From Arthonia radiata (lineage: Eukaryota; Ascomycota; Arthoniomycetes; Arthoniales; Arthoniaceae), in NCBI GenBank assembly GCA_002989075.1, contig PSQN01000004.1:1178001-1242000 (forward strand): a stretch of 64,000 nt of DNA. Reading direction: 5' to 3'. The notes beneath the pieces are model-generated. The model made no database searches. It worked only from the letters and a program-made list of their open reading frames with translations, and had not been told where the DNA came from. Below, piece by piece: positions 46,851-55,848 of this stretch (its first letter is position 1; each line of letters opens with the position of its first letter). The position numbers and the translations under genes were made by a program.

Positions 46851-48344
46851 CGTAGAATTAGCAACTCAATGCCGGTACGGACAACGGACGTAAACTTGTG
46901 GTTCTTGAAGCTTGAGCGCCTTTACCTCATGAGCAGTAAGCATTGGCATCTTCGCGAGGGAAGTGGGCGTGTCGCGGCACGGAGTATGAGGCGTTGACGC
47001 CGCACGGCGTGTCATATCTTTCCAGATATTCTCTTGGTTTGCCTCGCCCCTGGTGCGCGGTCCCGTCCCATGCTGCAGACAGCAAAGCATATGAACGGAT
47101 GACGAAGACGACAGAGGTTGGAACGAGGCGTTGCTGGCCAAAACGGCTCGTCGTGCACGGGCCAATACTTGTTGTGCATCCGAATCAGGTTAGAGAGCCA
47201 AGCCTTTATTCCTACGGCGTAGTTTTTCATCAGGAGATTCTTTGCTCCGCTTCACAGATATCGTCTTCATAAGACACCTGCTACGCCAGCTCTTTGCTAC
47301 GCATAGTATCAATTTTGAGCTCAAAATCACTTCTCGGCATGTCCTCGATATCTCGGGGCCTGCCCGTGTTGCATCGTGAGACCAGAGTGTCGAAGTATGA
47401 GCGTCCCCTGACGCATTATTGGCAAGGTATCCTGGCATGCCCACGATCTACAAGGCGAGGCGGACTGTTTTGTGTGAGCCAAGTGCCTCCAAACATTAGA
47501 GCTTGAACCCTGGCAAGTAAGACACAGTAGCTGCGCCATCTCAAATGAGCTGTTTTGCTGCACGAAGACTACCAGTAAGTATTATAAAGTAGTTCGTCGG
47601 TCAATCGTTGGCACGTGCCATCCTTCGAAACAGCTACAGTCTCCCTCTGTAGAGCTAACGCAGTGACTTATTGGAGCAAGATACGCATCAGCGTGTGCTG
47701 TCTCAATACATCTCGCTCTCCAAGTAGTTGAACACAGGCTGCTGTCGACCAAGTAACAGTTGGAGACGTGCAATATGGGGCGATGTTGAGCTGCAGTAGT
47801 CGTTGTCGACACGCCGATGAAACACCGGGAAACACATCATAAGCGATGTGAGACTTGACTCACTTAGCGTAGTGCGACTTTTTAGGTGGGGTGACGGTCA
47901 TGGATGGCGAGAAGACTTGATCGGAAGTCAGAATACGAAAGCTTCCGAAGAGGGACGGCGGGTCGGATCGGCAACCCACGCAGCGTCGGTGAAATGGCCC
48001 ACACGCAGGTTGTTCACTAAGGCCACCGCCTCAGGCACAACAAACTTCACATCCAAAGGACTCTTGGTCGCGTGAAGATACAACGGTTCAGACTACCCTG
48101 GCTACGATACATGGTCCATGATTGCAATACACCACCATCAATACAACACAAAGCCCATTCAACGTTCTGCCACAAAATTGATAGAGCTCGCATGCGCGTT
48201 CAGAGACGATGGAAGAGCGGATCCCCGCGAACGACATTCCACATCAACATCTTCGTCTACTTGCTACGCGAAGTGAAGGTTCTGATCCATTGTTACAAAA
48301 TGTTGGCCGGGAAAGCAGAGACAGCCCACCCTTCGATTTGTCAT
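46851..48344. other. Long intergenic stretch
   Basis: About 1.5 kb. Short frames on both strands show no domain and no splice-supported extension. I see no third copy of the peptide-repeat genes here. Confidence 0.45.
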
Positions 48345-48845
48345 TCAGTATGGAGCGGAACAACCATCATTGTTTCCAAAGGCGCAGAGTCGACTACTCC
48401 TGTGTTAGGATATATTGGTTCAAAATGCGGAGGAAACTTACTCAGGCTCCGGCTCCGGCTCCGGCTCGCGCTCACGAAGGAAGGGAGCGGAGCAGCCAGC
48501 ATCGCCGAACTCCTCACAAACCCGACTGTTCTTTTGTCAGACTTCGATGGTCAAGAGCGCAGAGAAAACTTACTTCGGCTCCGGCTCTGGCTCGCGCTCA
48601 CGAAGGAATGGAGCGGAACAGCCAGCATCACCAGCCTTCTCGCAAAACAGACTGTTCTTTCGTCAGACTACGTTGGCCAAGAACGCAGAAGGAACTCACT
48701 TCGGCTCCGGCTCTGGCTCGCGCTCACGAAGGAATGGAGCGGAGCAGCCAGGATTCCCCGACAATTCGCAAATTCTGTTAGCCACGGGAAGGCTTGAGCA
48801 CCCGATGAAGAGTAGGCATGCAATGGAAAGCAGAGAGGCCTTCAT
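48345..48845 (-). CDS. Secreted multi-repeat peptide precursor 1 (pheromone/KEP-like), 120 aa
   Basis: Model complement(join(48345..48399,48442..48525,48574..48651,48700..48845)). A signal peptide (residues 1 to about 22, ending SSLPVA) is followed by four repeats, each on its own exon with a phase-2 intron of 42-48 nt. The cores are CELSGNPGCSAPF, CEKAGDAGCSAPF, CEEFGDAGCSAPF and CAFGNNDGCSAPY followed by the stop. The linkers read LRERE then EPEPEP: basic residues suiting a Kex2-type protease, then X-Pro dipeptides suiting a Ste13-type dipeptidyl peptidase. That is the layout of alpha-pheromone and Kex2-processed repeat precursors. The Cys-x7-Cys core is one residue longer than the usual pheromone Cys-x6-Cys, and Trp is absent. 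Mature peptide and role are inferred. Confidence 0.8.
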
Positions 48846-48960
48846 TTTGCTGAGATGATATGGGAAGGTGCTTGAGCGAAGTTTCGGTCTGTGAGTGAGT
48901 GAGTGATTGATGTGAGTGTGGAGTGTGGAGTGAGCGATTGATAGCCGGCCTGTGTTCACT

Positions 48961-48968
48961 TTATATAA
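48961..48968 (-). promoter_or_regulatory. TATA box of precursor gene 1
   Basis: TTATATAA, about 116 bp upstream of the ATG. The paralogous gene has the same octamer at a similar distance (129 bp). Confidence 0.6.
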
Positions 48969-49037
48969 CCGCGAGCGAACGGCAGTATCAGAGATGAGAT
49001 GAACATCTCATCCCGCGCCTGGGAGACTGTATCCTTC

Positions 49038-49065
49038 ATTAGGACAAGAGCCACAGTTCAATTAG
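49038..49065 (-). promoter_or_regulatory. Bipartite promoter element of precursor gene 1
   Basis: ATTAGGAC, 12 bp, TCAATTAG (plus strand). The same two octamers with the same 12-bp gap occur upstream of precursor gene 2, while the sequence between them differs. Conservation of ends and spacing suggests a bound element. Confidence 0.5.
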
Positions 49066-49906
49066 CTCACTATTCACGCAACAATACTAACGCCCTCCGC
49101 GTTTGTGCTGCATATTTGCAGAACGGGCTGTTAGCGAGTTCCTGAAGGTCTTTCGCGAATGCAATGGCCGAGACGTAGGCGATCGCAACTAGAGCGCACG
49201 GGCATCGAGAGTTCGTTTCACGGCTAGCAATAGCGAATCTGCCTGAGCTCGCTAAATGTAAAAGAGGCGCGCGATCTTGCCATTGACATGATTTCTGTGC
49301 ACATTGATTCGTCAAGAAAAGCGCTAATAGCCCGTCCGACCTCCTCAAGTATACATAAAGACTACGGAGTACAATGCCACCACCCGCCCCCAGCGCTAGC
49401 GTCCACTGAATCGTGCAAGTTATACCTTGTACAAAGTCTTCCTTGCAATATGTCTGGCGGTGTTTTGAAACCACGAGCATTCGAGTATCTACGTGTACAG
49501 AGATTCATATGCGAAGTCAGCTTTCTCCTGTCGAGTCTCTTCCCAACGGTTTGAACGTTCATTGTTTGATGTCGAAGAAAAACAAGGGCCGACAGAAAAA
49601 GAGTTCACGCTAGTATCGCAAACCCCCTGGGACGGCTCCGGGTGCCCGGGACATCGTACCTTTCCAACTCTTCATTAAACTTTAATAAAGCAGCTTTGGG
49701 GAGTATTGCAGTACGGAGCACAATATTACTCGATGGTACCGTTTACCGTAGATAGTAAAGACAAGCAGCTTCTAAAACGTTGGGCTGACCTCGATGACTC
49801 CTGCCATGAGGTTATGTAATCGAACCATACGGAACATGACACCCTTCCTTCTGTCGCTCAAAGCGGAATCCCGCACCCATCATCGCCCATGAGCTTGCTA
49901 AGCGCC
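49066..49906. other. Intergenic region between the two precursor genes
   Basis: 3' flank of precursor gene 2 and distal promoter of gene 1. No supported gene seen on either strand. Confidence 0.45.
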
Positions 49907-50402
49907 CTACACCCTCCACTGGCACATCGGCGCCAAGATCACAGAGGCAGCATGCTCCTGCCAATCGCGAAGGAACGGAACGGCGCAACCAGCATCGCCG
50001 ATCACGTCACAAGGCCCCTCCTCATCTCGTTCACGAAGGAACGCGGTGAAGCAGCCATTGTCGCCCCCTAGCTCGCATGCCTCGCTACTTCTACATTAGA
50101 CCAGTTTGGCTAAGAGCGTGTGAATGTAAGAGCAACATACTCGCGTGCGCGCAGGAAGGGAGCGGCGCAGCCAGGATCGCTCCCCAGATCGCATGGCTCA
50201 CTACTGTCTCGTTAGACTGCGGCCGCTAAGAACGTGTGAATGTAAGAGCAACTTACTCTCGCTCGCGAAGGTCTCGCTCTCGAAGGAAGGGAGTGGCGCA
50301 GCCAGCGTCGCCAATGATTGCGCAAAGATCATCCGCCGCCATCGGAAGGCTTGAGCAGGCGATGGAGAGGAGGTATGCGATGGTGAACAACGAGAGCTTC
50401 AT
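49907..50402 (-). CDS. Secreted multi-repeat peptide precursor 2, paralogue of precursor 1, 129 aa
   Basis: Model complement(join(49907..50087,50141..50203,50257..50402)). Exon 1 is 146 nt, exactly as in precursor 1, and encodes a signal peptide (MKLSLFTIAYLLSIACSSLPMA) plus repeat 1. The cores are CAIIGDAGCATPF, CDLGSDPGCAAPF, CELGGDNGCFTAF and CDVIGDAGCAVPF, each followed by LR and mostly by RE or RD. Repeats 3 and 4 share one exon: the intron between them is absent. The EPEPEP linkers of precursor 1 are missing; acidic DSE or EEG spacers stand before the first Cys instead. The last acceptor is AAG rather than CAG. A 20-residue tail with one Cys (MCQW) ends the chain. Confidence 0.78.
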
Positions 50403-50530
50403 GTTGCGTGAATATCTGAACGGGGTTGGAACAGAGGGAGTGTGAAGATTGAGCGATTGAGGTGCTGTTGACGATTTGGGTTAACTACTGAGGAGCTGAT
50501 CTGATTGCATTCACGCGGCCAGAGTCGAGT

Positions 50531-50538
50531 TTATATAA
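50531..50538 (-). promoter_or_regulatory. TATA box of precursor gene 2
   Basis: TTATATAA, 129 bp upstream of the ATG; same element as in the paralogous gene. Confidence 0.6.
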
Positions 50539-50617
50539 TCCAGAGCACATTGCGTGTCCAGAGGCGAGTCTAGAGCCCGAGCCCAACAATGACAAGGATT
50601 GAAAGACTCTGATCTCT

Positions 50618-50645
50618 ATTAGGACTACAATCACTCCTCAATTAG
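50618..50645 (-). promoter_or_regulatory. Bipartite promoter element of precursor gene 2
   Basis: ATTAGGAC, 12 bp, TCAATTAG (plus strand), matching the element at 49038-49065 in both halves and in spacing, 216 bp from the ATG. Confidence 0.5.
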
Positions 50646-51375
50646 AAGAGCCATTTCCTCGGTCGTGGTAGTGCCAACTGCAGTCCCATGTCCATCTGGG
50701 GCTGCGCCCTATCCTTGCAAACACTGCGAACCTCGATGATACCGCTGTCCTGAAATGGTAGAACATACTTGGCTTTTGAAGCGTCGGTTCCGGGACTGGA
50801 AGAGGCTGCGAGTGGATTACAAATACATCAACGTGAGTATCAGGTCGCACTTCTCGCTTTCTGGCCGGCTAGGATCATCTTCCTGTTGTCGAGATCACAC
50901 TTGACCGGTGCATCCCGGAATCACCGCGGACCAGCAGACGTGAGGCTCAGAGCATCTCCATTCAATCAGCTTACGTCAATAGTACCACAAGCACAAGAGA
51001 CCCCAGCACGCCCGCCCACTTCCAACCTCCAATTGCTTGTAATGCTGGAACTTGATCCCGTGTATCAATGCCGCCTTGCGTGAAGTCTTTGGGTGTGACA
51101 ACCGCCGGGTGTTGTTACCAGCAGGACTACGCAAAGACCTGCACACGGAGAGCAGCCACGCCCAGGGGAGACATACTTACAACACGTGCAAGTTCGAGCG
51201 ACGCATCCGGATTGGTTGTCATCGTGGATATATTGTCCGTCCTGGAGTTTTCAGATCTTGCTATTCGTGCAGACATCAGCCTGTTTTCCAACGTTGTCAC
51301 TTGCCATTCTGGTGTGACTCTTGTTCTGGTCGAGCGCAGGAGTGCTTCAAGCTTCCACGGTCCTATTTCCCCTTA
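50646..51375. other. Intergenic spacer
   Basis: No supported gene. Lies between the promoter of precursor 2 and the 3' end of the three-repeat gene. Confidence 0.4.
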
Positions 51376-53094
51376 CTACATAGGCCAAGTAATCCTTACC
51401 AATAGATTCCGCACACAATCTCTTGCCTGCCTAAGACGTACTACTGCCTGCGCTGCTGCAGTCCGACGCATCATATATGTCGGCATATCCTCCGCGCGCC
51501 GACGCTGATCGTCAATCCGTCTCTCGCACTCCTGCAACCAGGCTGTAATCCGTTCTCTTACCAACCTCGCGCTTGCTCGGTTCATGCTTGCAATGACCTC
51601 AAGCTGCCTAATTTGATTATCTGGAATGTCTTCGGTGTTGCGACCGAGGGTCAGCCCTCTTCTAACTCTCTCCAAGCAGTGATTGTGGGAGCGGGACGGT
51701 GCCTCCTCATGCTCGCGGAGCGCGCGATCGATGTTGCGCGTAAGGATGTTTTGCTGAACAGCAGGGGAAAGAGGATCGGCTGGTCTGTTAGGATCTCGCG
51801 TGTCCATGCCAGCTCTTTGCAGATTCACCCGTGCCACGCATTCTCTCGTCACTGTCAGCACGTCTAAAGACTGCAGAAGATTTCTACGCTCAGCAGACAC
51901 CCTGGGTTGTAGGGCTTAAATCTCCGCATTTTTGGCATCAATCCGCCGGTCGAGCTCTCGCAAATATTGCGCGATCCGTAGTCGTACTGCAACTGCACTG
52001 TCGCAGTCTGCCCGCCCGATCTCGTAGATTCGTCGAATGTGTAGCGTTCTCGGGTCCGCTTCCACAAGTTGATCTCGCGGGACTCGCACTTTTCTCCAGC
52101 AGTCTAACCAACCAGCTGAGGGAACGCGCTGGTGGTAGAACTCATGATCATGGAGCGCGTGGTCAATGTTCCGACGGAGGATAAGTCGCCTCAGATAGTT
52201 AGGCAGCACTACAGGGCCCCGCACCTGCGTCGGAGTTGGACGAAAGATCGACTCGATTCCCTCCACGCACACCCGTACATCCCTCATCCGCGACAGCATC
52301 CGCCGGCCTTCGTTCTGGCGGGATGCGTTCATTTCCTGCCTTGTCGTGGCCTCCTGTGCCTCTATCCGTCTGCGAAGGTCTCTTGCGTAGTGCGATACTC
52401 TGAATCTGACAAGGTCTGCGCACTCTTGATTTCTTTGCTGGATTCGATGGAGACTCCTCATGTGCTCTGCTCCCGGGTCGACCTGAAAGACGGGGCCAGC
52501 ACGCGCGCGATCTCTTCGCACTGCCGCTCGGCAACTACTGTGCGACATGTCGCTATCGGTGAGGAAAATGCGCTCGTGCTCACGGAGCGCTTCATTGATC
52601 CTGGTTGTCAGTTCTGCGCGCCAGACGTCCCTAGGCATAGTTTGCGAGCGAGGGTCTTCGTGATGACCCTGGGCGAAAAGAGTGGTTTGGTGGTCACGTC
52701 GCCTTCTGGTGGGAAGCATGTAACCAAACCGAGACAGGGGGCCGAGAAGTCCTTGTCGTCCCCGTATCTGTGGAATATTCAGCGGGGAACATGTTGGGAT
52801 ATTCGGTGGGACTTGCGGTGGGATTTGTGGTGCAATGCAAGGTAACTTGTTCGACCGTTCGCTTGGTGAGAAGTCCCGTGGATCGCTGAGCGGATGTCCA
52901 GACGGTTCTCTTGTCAGTGGGCTCTGTGGAATGCTGAGTGGATGAGTCGGCAGCGTCTCAAGATCAAGCTCGGCGCTGCTAGATTGCATTGGTGGACACT
53001 CATGTCCCGGCTGGGGAGCTTCGTCCCTGCGGCGAGAGAACACATCGCGTGGCCGCTTCTCGCCTATGTTGGTACCACGTCTCTGGCGCACCAT
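51376..53094 (-). pseudogene. Three-repeat helical protein with one in-frame stop
   Basis: One frame runs from the ATG at 53094 to the stop at 51376, interrupted once by TAA at 51918-51916. The intact upstream part encodes 392 aa. After a Pro/Ser-rich N-terminus of about 150 residues come three units of about 130 residues, each with RNID.ALREHE-like and R.RI...L.E..RRI..-like stretches. Unit 1 is about 53094-minus-450 nt onward, unit 2 contains the TAA, and unit 3 ends at 51376. Because units 1 and 3 read straight through the position where unit 2 has the stop, the stop looks secondary. No GT donor nearby allows it to be spliced out. Charged, helical, possibly coiled-coil. I do not recognise the family. 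Confidence 0.55.
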
Positions 53095-53412
53095 GCTCAC
53101 AGTTTGATCTTGAACTTTGAAGGTAAAGCTTTGTTATCGGGTTGCAAACGTGCTAATTGTCAGATTCAGGCGATACAACAGATGCAACTTGGGACTTGCA
53201 CTAAGTACTACTGGGGAGCTTAGGTGTCCACGATCGTGATAGGAAAGTATCCAAGTTGAGCTATGCTGTGAGCTCCCGCAGCCGAACAAGCTGTGCCGAC
53301 ATGGTGTCTGGAACTTATAAGCAACCTGTCAGCATAAATTCCTGAAGAACATTGACGTCGACTGTGCCACAAGCACAGAGGACATCTACACGTCCATCCA
53401 CCTGCCACCCAC
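53095..53412. other. Intergenic spacer
   Basis: 318 bp between the 3' end of ACH1 and the start of the three-repeat gene; no gene seen. Confidence 0.5.
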
Positions 53413-55188
53413 CTAAAGCTTCGCACCCCCACTCTTACTCCCATAGAAATCCCACGAGGGAATCTTCATCGTCCCCTCCTCCATCAGGTGCCGATGCATA
53501 TCAAACGCATTCCACAGCAAATGCGGCTCATGGCCCCACCCCCGTCTCATGCACTCCCACTCCGCCCTATCCAGATACTCCCTTAGTATCGGCTTATAAT
53601 CCGGGTGCGCACACCTCTCCACAATCACTCGACTCCGCTCCCGCGGCGCCAACCCCGTCACGTCCGCAAACCCCTGCTCCGTCACCACCACATCCAAGTC
53701 ATGCTCCGTCTGATCCACGTGCGTGCACATGGGCACGATGCACGTGATGCCCGTGGGATCGGTCTTGGACGGCCGCGTCGACGGCGTGTGCATGATGCTG
53801 TATTTAGCACTACGCAAGAAATCTGCGCTCCCCCCGATCCCGTTGAGCATGCGCGACCCCATCACGCACGTGCTGTTCGCGTGCGCGTAGACGTCCACTT
53901 CGACGGGCGTATTCATGCCGATGACACCTAGCCGTCGAATGATCTCTGGGGAGTTGGAGACCTGCTGGGAGCGCAGCAGGAGCTTCGGCATGTAGGCCTC
54001 ATGATTAGCCCAGAAACGTTTGAAGCCCTCAGGTGAAAAGCGCATCGAGGTCGCGGTCGCGAAGTCGAGGTTTCCGCTGTCGAAGAGGTCCAGGAAGGAG
54101 TCCTGCAGGACCTCCGTCCAGACCTTAAGGTTCTTGAAGTCCGCGCCGCCGCCGGCGGACAGCCCGCCGATGACGGCGTTAGCGATGTTGCCGATGCCAG
54201 ACTGGAGGGGAAGGAGCCCTTTCTGGGGGAGTCGGCCATGCTGAACTTCGTGCTTGAGGAAGTCGATGAGGTGGTGGGCGATGGCGCGGCTGGTGTCGTC
54301 TTCGGGGGCGTTGGGCTGGGTCTGGTCGGGGTAGTCGGATTCGACGACGGCGACGACGCGCTCGGGGTCGACGGGGATGTGGGGCGTGCCGATGCGGTCT
54401 TCGGGGGCCATGATGAGGTACGGTTTGCGGCGCGGGGGGAGGTCGGTCATGGTGATGTCGTGGAGGCCTTCGAGGGAGGGGGAGGCGGTGTTGACTTCGA
54501 TGATGATCTGGTGGCGTTTAGTGTTCAGGCTGTGACTGTGCATATCCGTGAAGGGATCAGACGTACCTTATCCGCCATCTGGATGATCTCTGGCGATGCA
54601 CCGACACTCGCACCAGGGATGATACCGCCATCCTCGGTGATGGCACTCGCTTCGACAATAGCCACATCCAGCCTGTTCTTCGGCTTGTCCTTCGTGTAAA
54701 AGCCGTACATGAGATCCACAGGAAACATGCTGAGATGCTTGTCGAAGAACTTGATGTTGCCATTATTGATGCCTTTGGCGATCTCCTTACCCACTTGATG
54801 CGGACTGCGCCTCTCGATCATGTTGTTGCGAGCCCATCTGTTCTCTGTCTCTGAGCCTGCTGATGCGCCGACGAAGAGATTGTACTTCAGCTTGCCTTGC
54901 AGGTTGTTCTTCTCGACGTGGTCGGCGAGGGCAGCGGGCACTTTCCTGTACACGTGATAAGCACTTAAACGCAGGCGAGAAAGCCCGTCGAGAGCAGGCT
55001 CTCCAGTAAGCCCCAGCCATCTTGAGAAATGAAATTGATACTCACTTCGGATAGCCCACGCCAGTGAAGCCCGACCAACCCACGTACGTCCCATTCGGAA
55101 ACAATTCAATCAGATCCTCAGCCTTTGTAAGCTTATTCAGATAGCTTGGCCGCCGTACGCGGCTCTTCAGCAGTGCCGAAGCAGACAT
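53413..55188 (-). CDS. ACH1: Acetyl-CoA hydrolase / acetate:succinate CoA-transferase, 538 aa
   Basis: Mitochondrial enzyme that transfers CoA between acetyl-CoA or succinyl-CoA and acetate, needed for acetate and propionate handling. Model complement(join(53413..54507,54567..54945,55046..55188)). Motifs in order: [72 protein letters not shown], then [12 protein letters not shown] across intron 2. Further on are [15 protein letters not shown] (CoA-transferase motif), [22 protein letters not shown] and [20 protein letters not shown]. Length is close to the yeast protein. The intron 2 acceptor was chosen at CCACCAG because it restores the family sequence; an earlier AG gives a wrong frame. Confidence 0.96.
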
Positions 55189-55848
55189 GTTGATTATCTT
55201 GACGCAGTCAGGGTGCTTCAAACCCTCCTTGACTCTGTGAAGTGAGCATAAGAGACAGTAGTGCGAATTTTACGGCGCAGGATGTGTCTAGGCACGTGTC
55301 TTCGTTAGGCCTCGAAGCATTTTGGCATCTTTACAGCGTTGCGTTTAAGGATTCGAAATTCCTAGCAAGAGCTCCCTGGATGCATAGATTCGGACGGGTT
55401 TCGGAGGCGTCAGAACGGAACGGCGGCGGCACCCTGGTCAAGCGGCCTGTCAGGTTGGGATCATGAGTAAGGTGTATCGTTAACGACGCGTCTATTTACT
55501 CCGTAGTATATGGGTCTATGAGCTTTTGCAGCCTTTTGTACCAAGTGCAATCCTGAGTAGACAGTGAAGCACGTCCAGACTCCACAGTCTCTTCGTCATG
55601 GCCGACACTAGTCTGCGAAGGGCACCGAGACAGTCCTAGTCGTCGGGCGCTTGTTGCGTACAGTCAGAGACTGTTCTAGGGTAATTCTGCACCCGCAATC
55701 GTATAAGTACAGCTCTAGGTGTAAATGTCCTTTGTACAATCACTCAGAACACCATTGAATGCATTTGATAGCCATGCAGGTCAGCCATTGGCGACCCAAG
55801 TCGCATTCCACCGCGAACGCCTCGACCGTGCATATTCCAGCTCACGTT
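55189..55848. other. Promoter region of ACH1
   Basis: 660 bp; no supported gene. Also the 3' flank of the mannosidase gene. Confidence 0.5.

Noticed and set aside
48072-48858. Plus-strand frames with repeated Gly/Ser/Arg-rich segments
   Set aside because: They are the reverse complement of the peptide-repeat exons. The minus strand gives a signal peptide, Cys cores and consistent splice phases.
52132-52845. Plus-strand open frame of 237 codons
   Set aside because: Antisense to the repeat-protein gene, whose three internal repeats show that the minus strand is the coding one.
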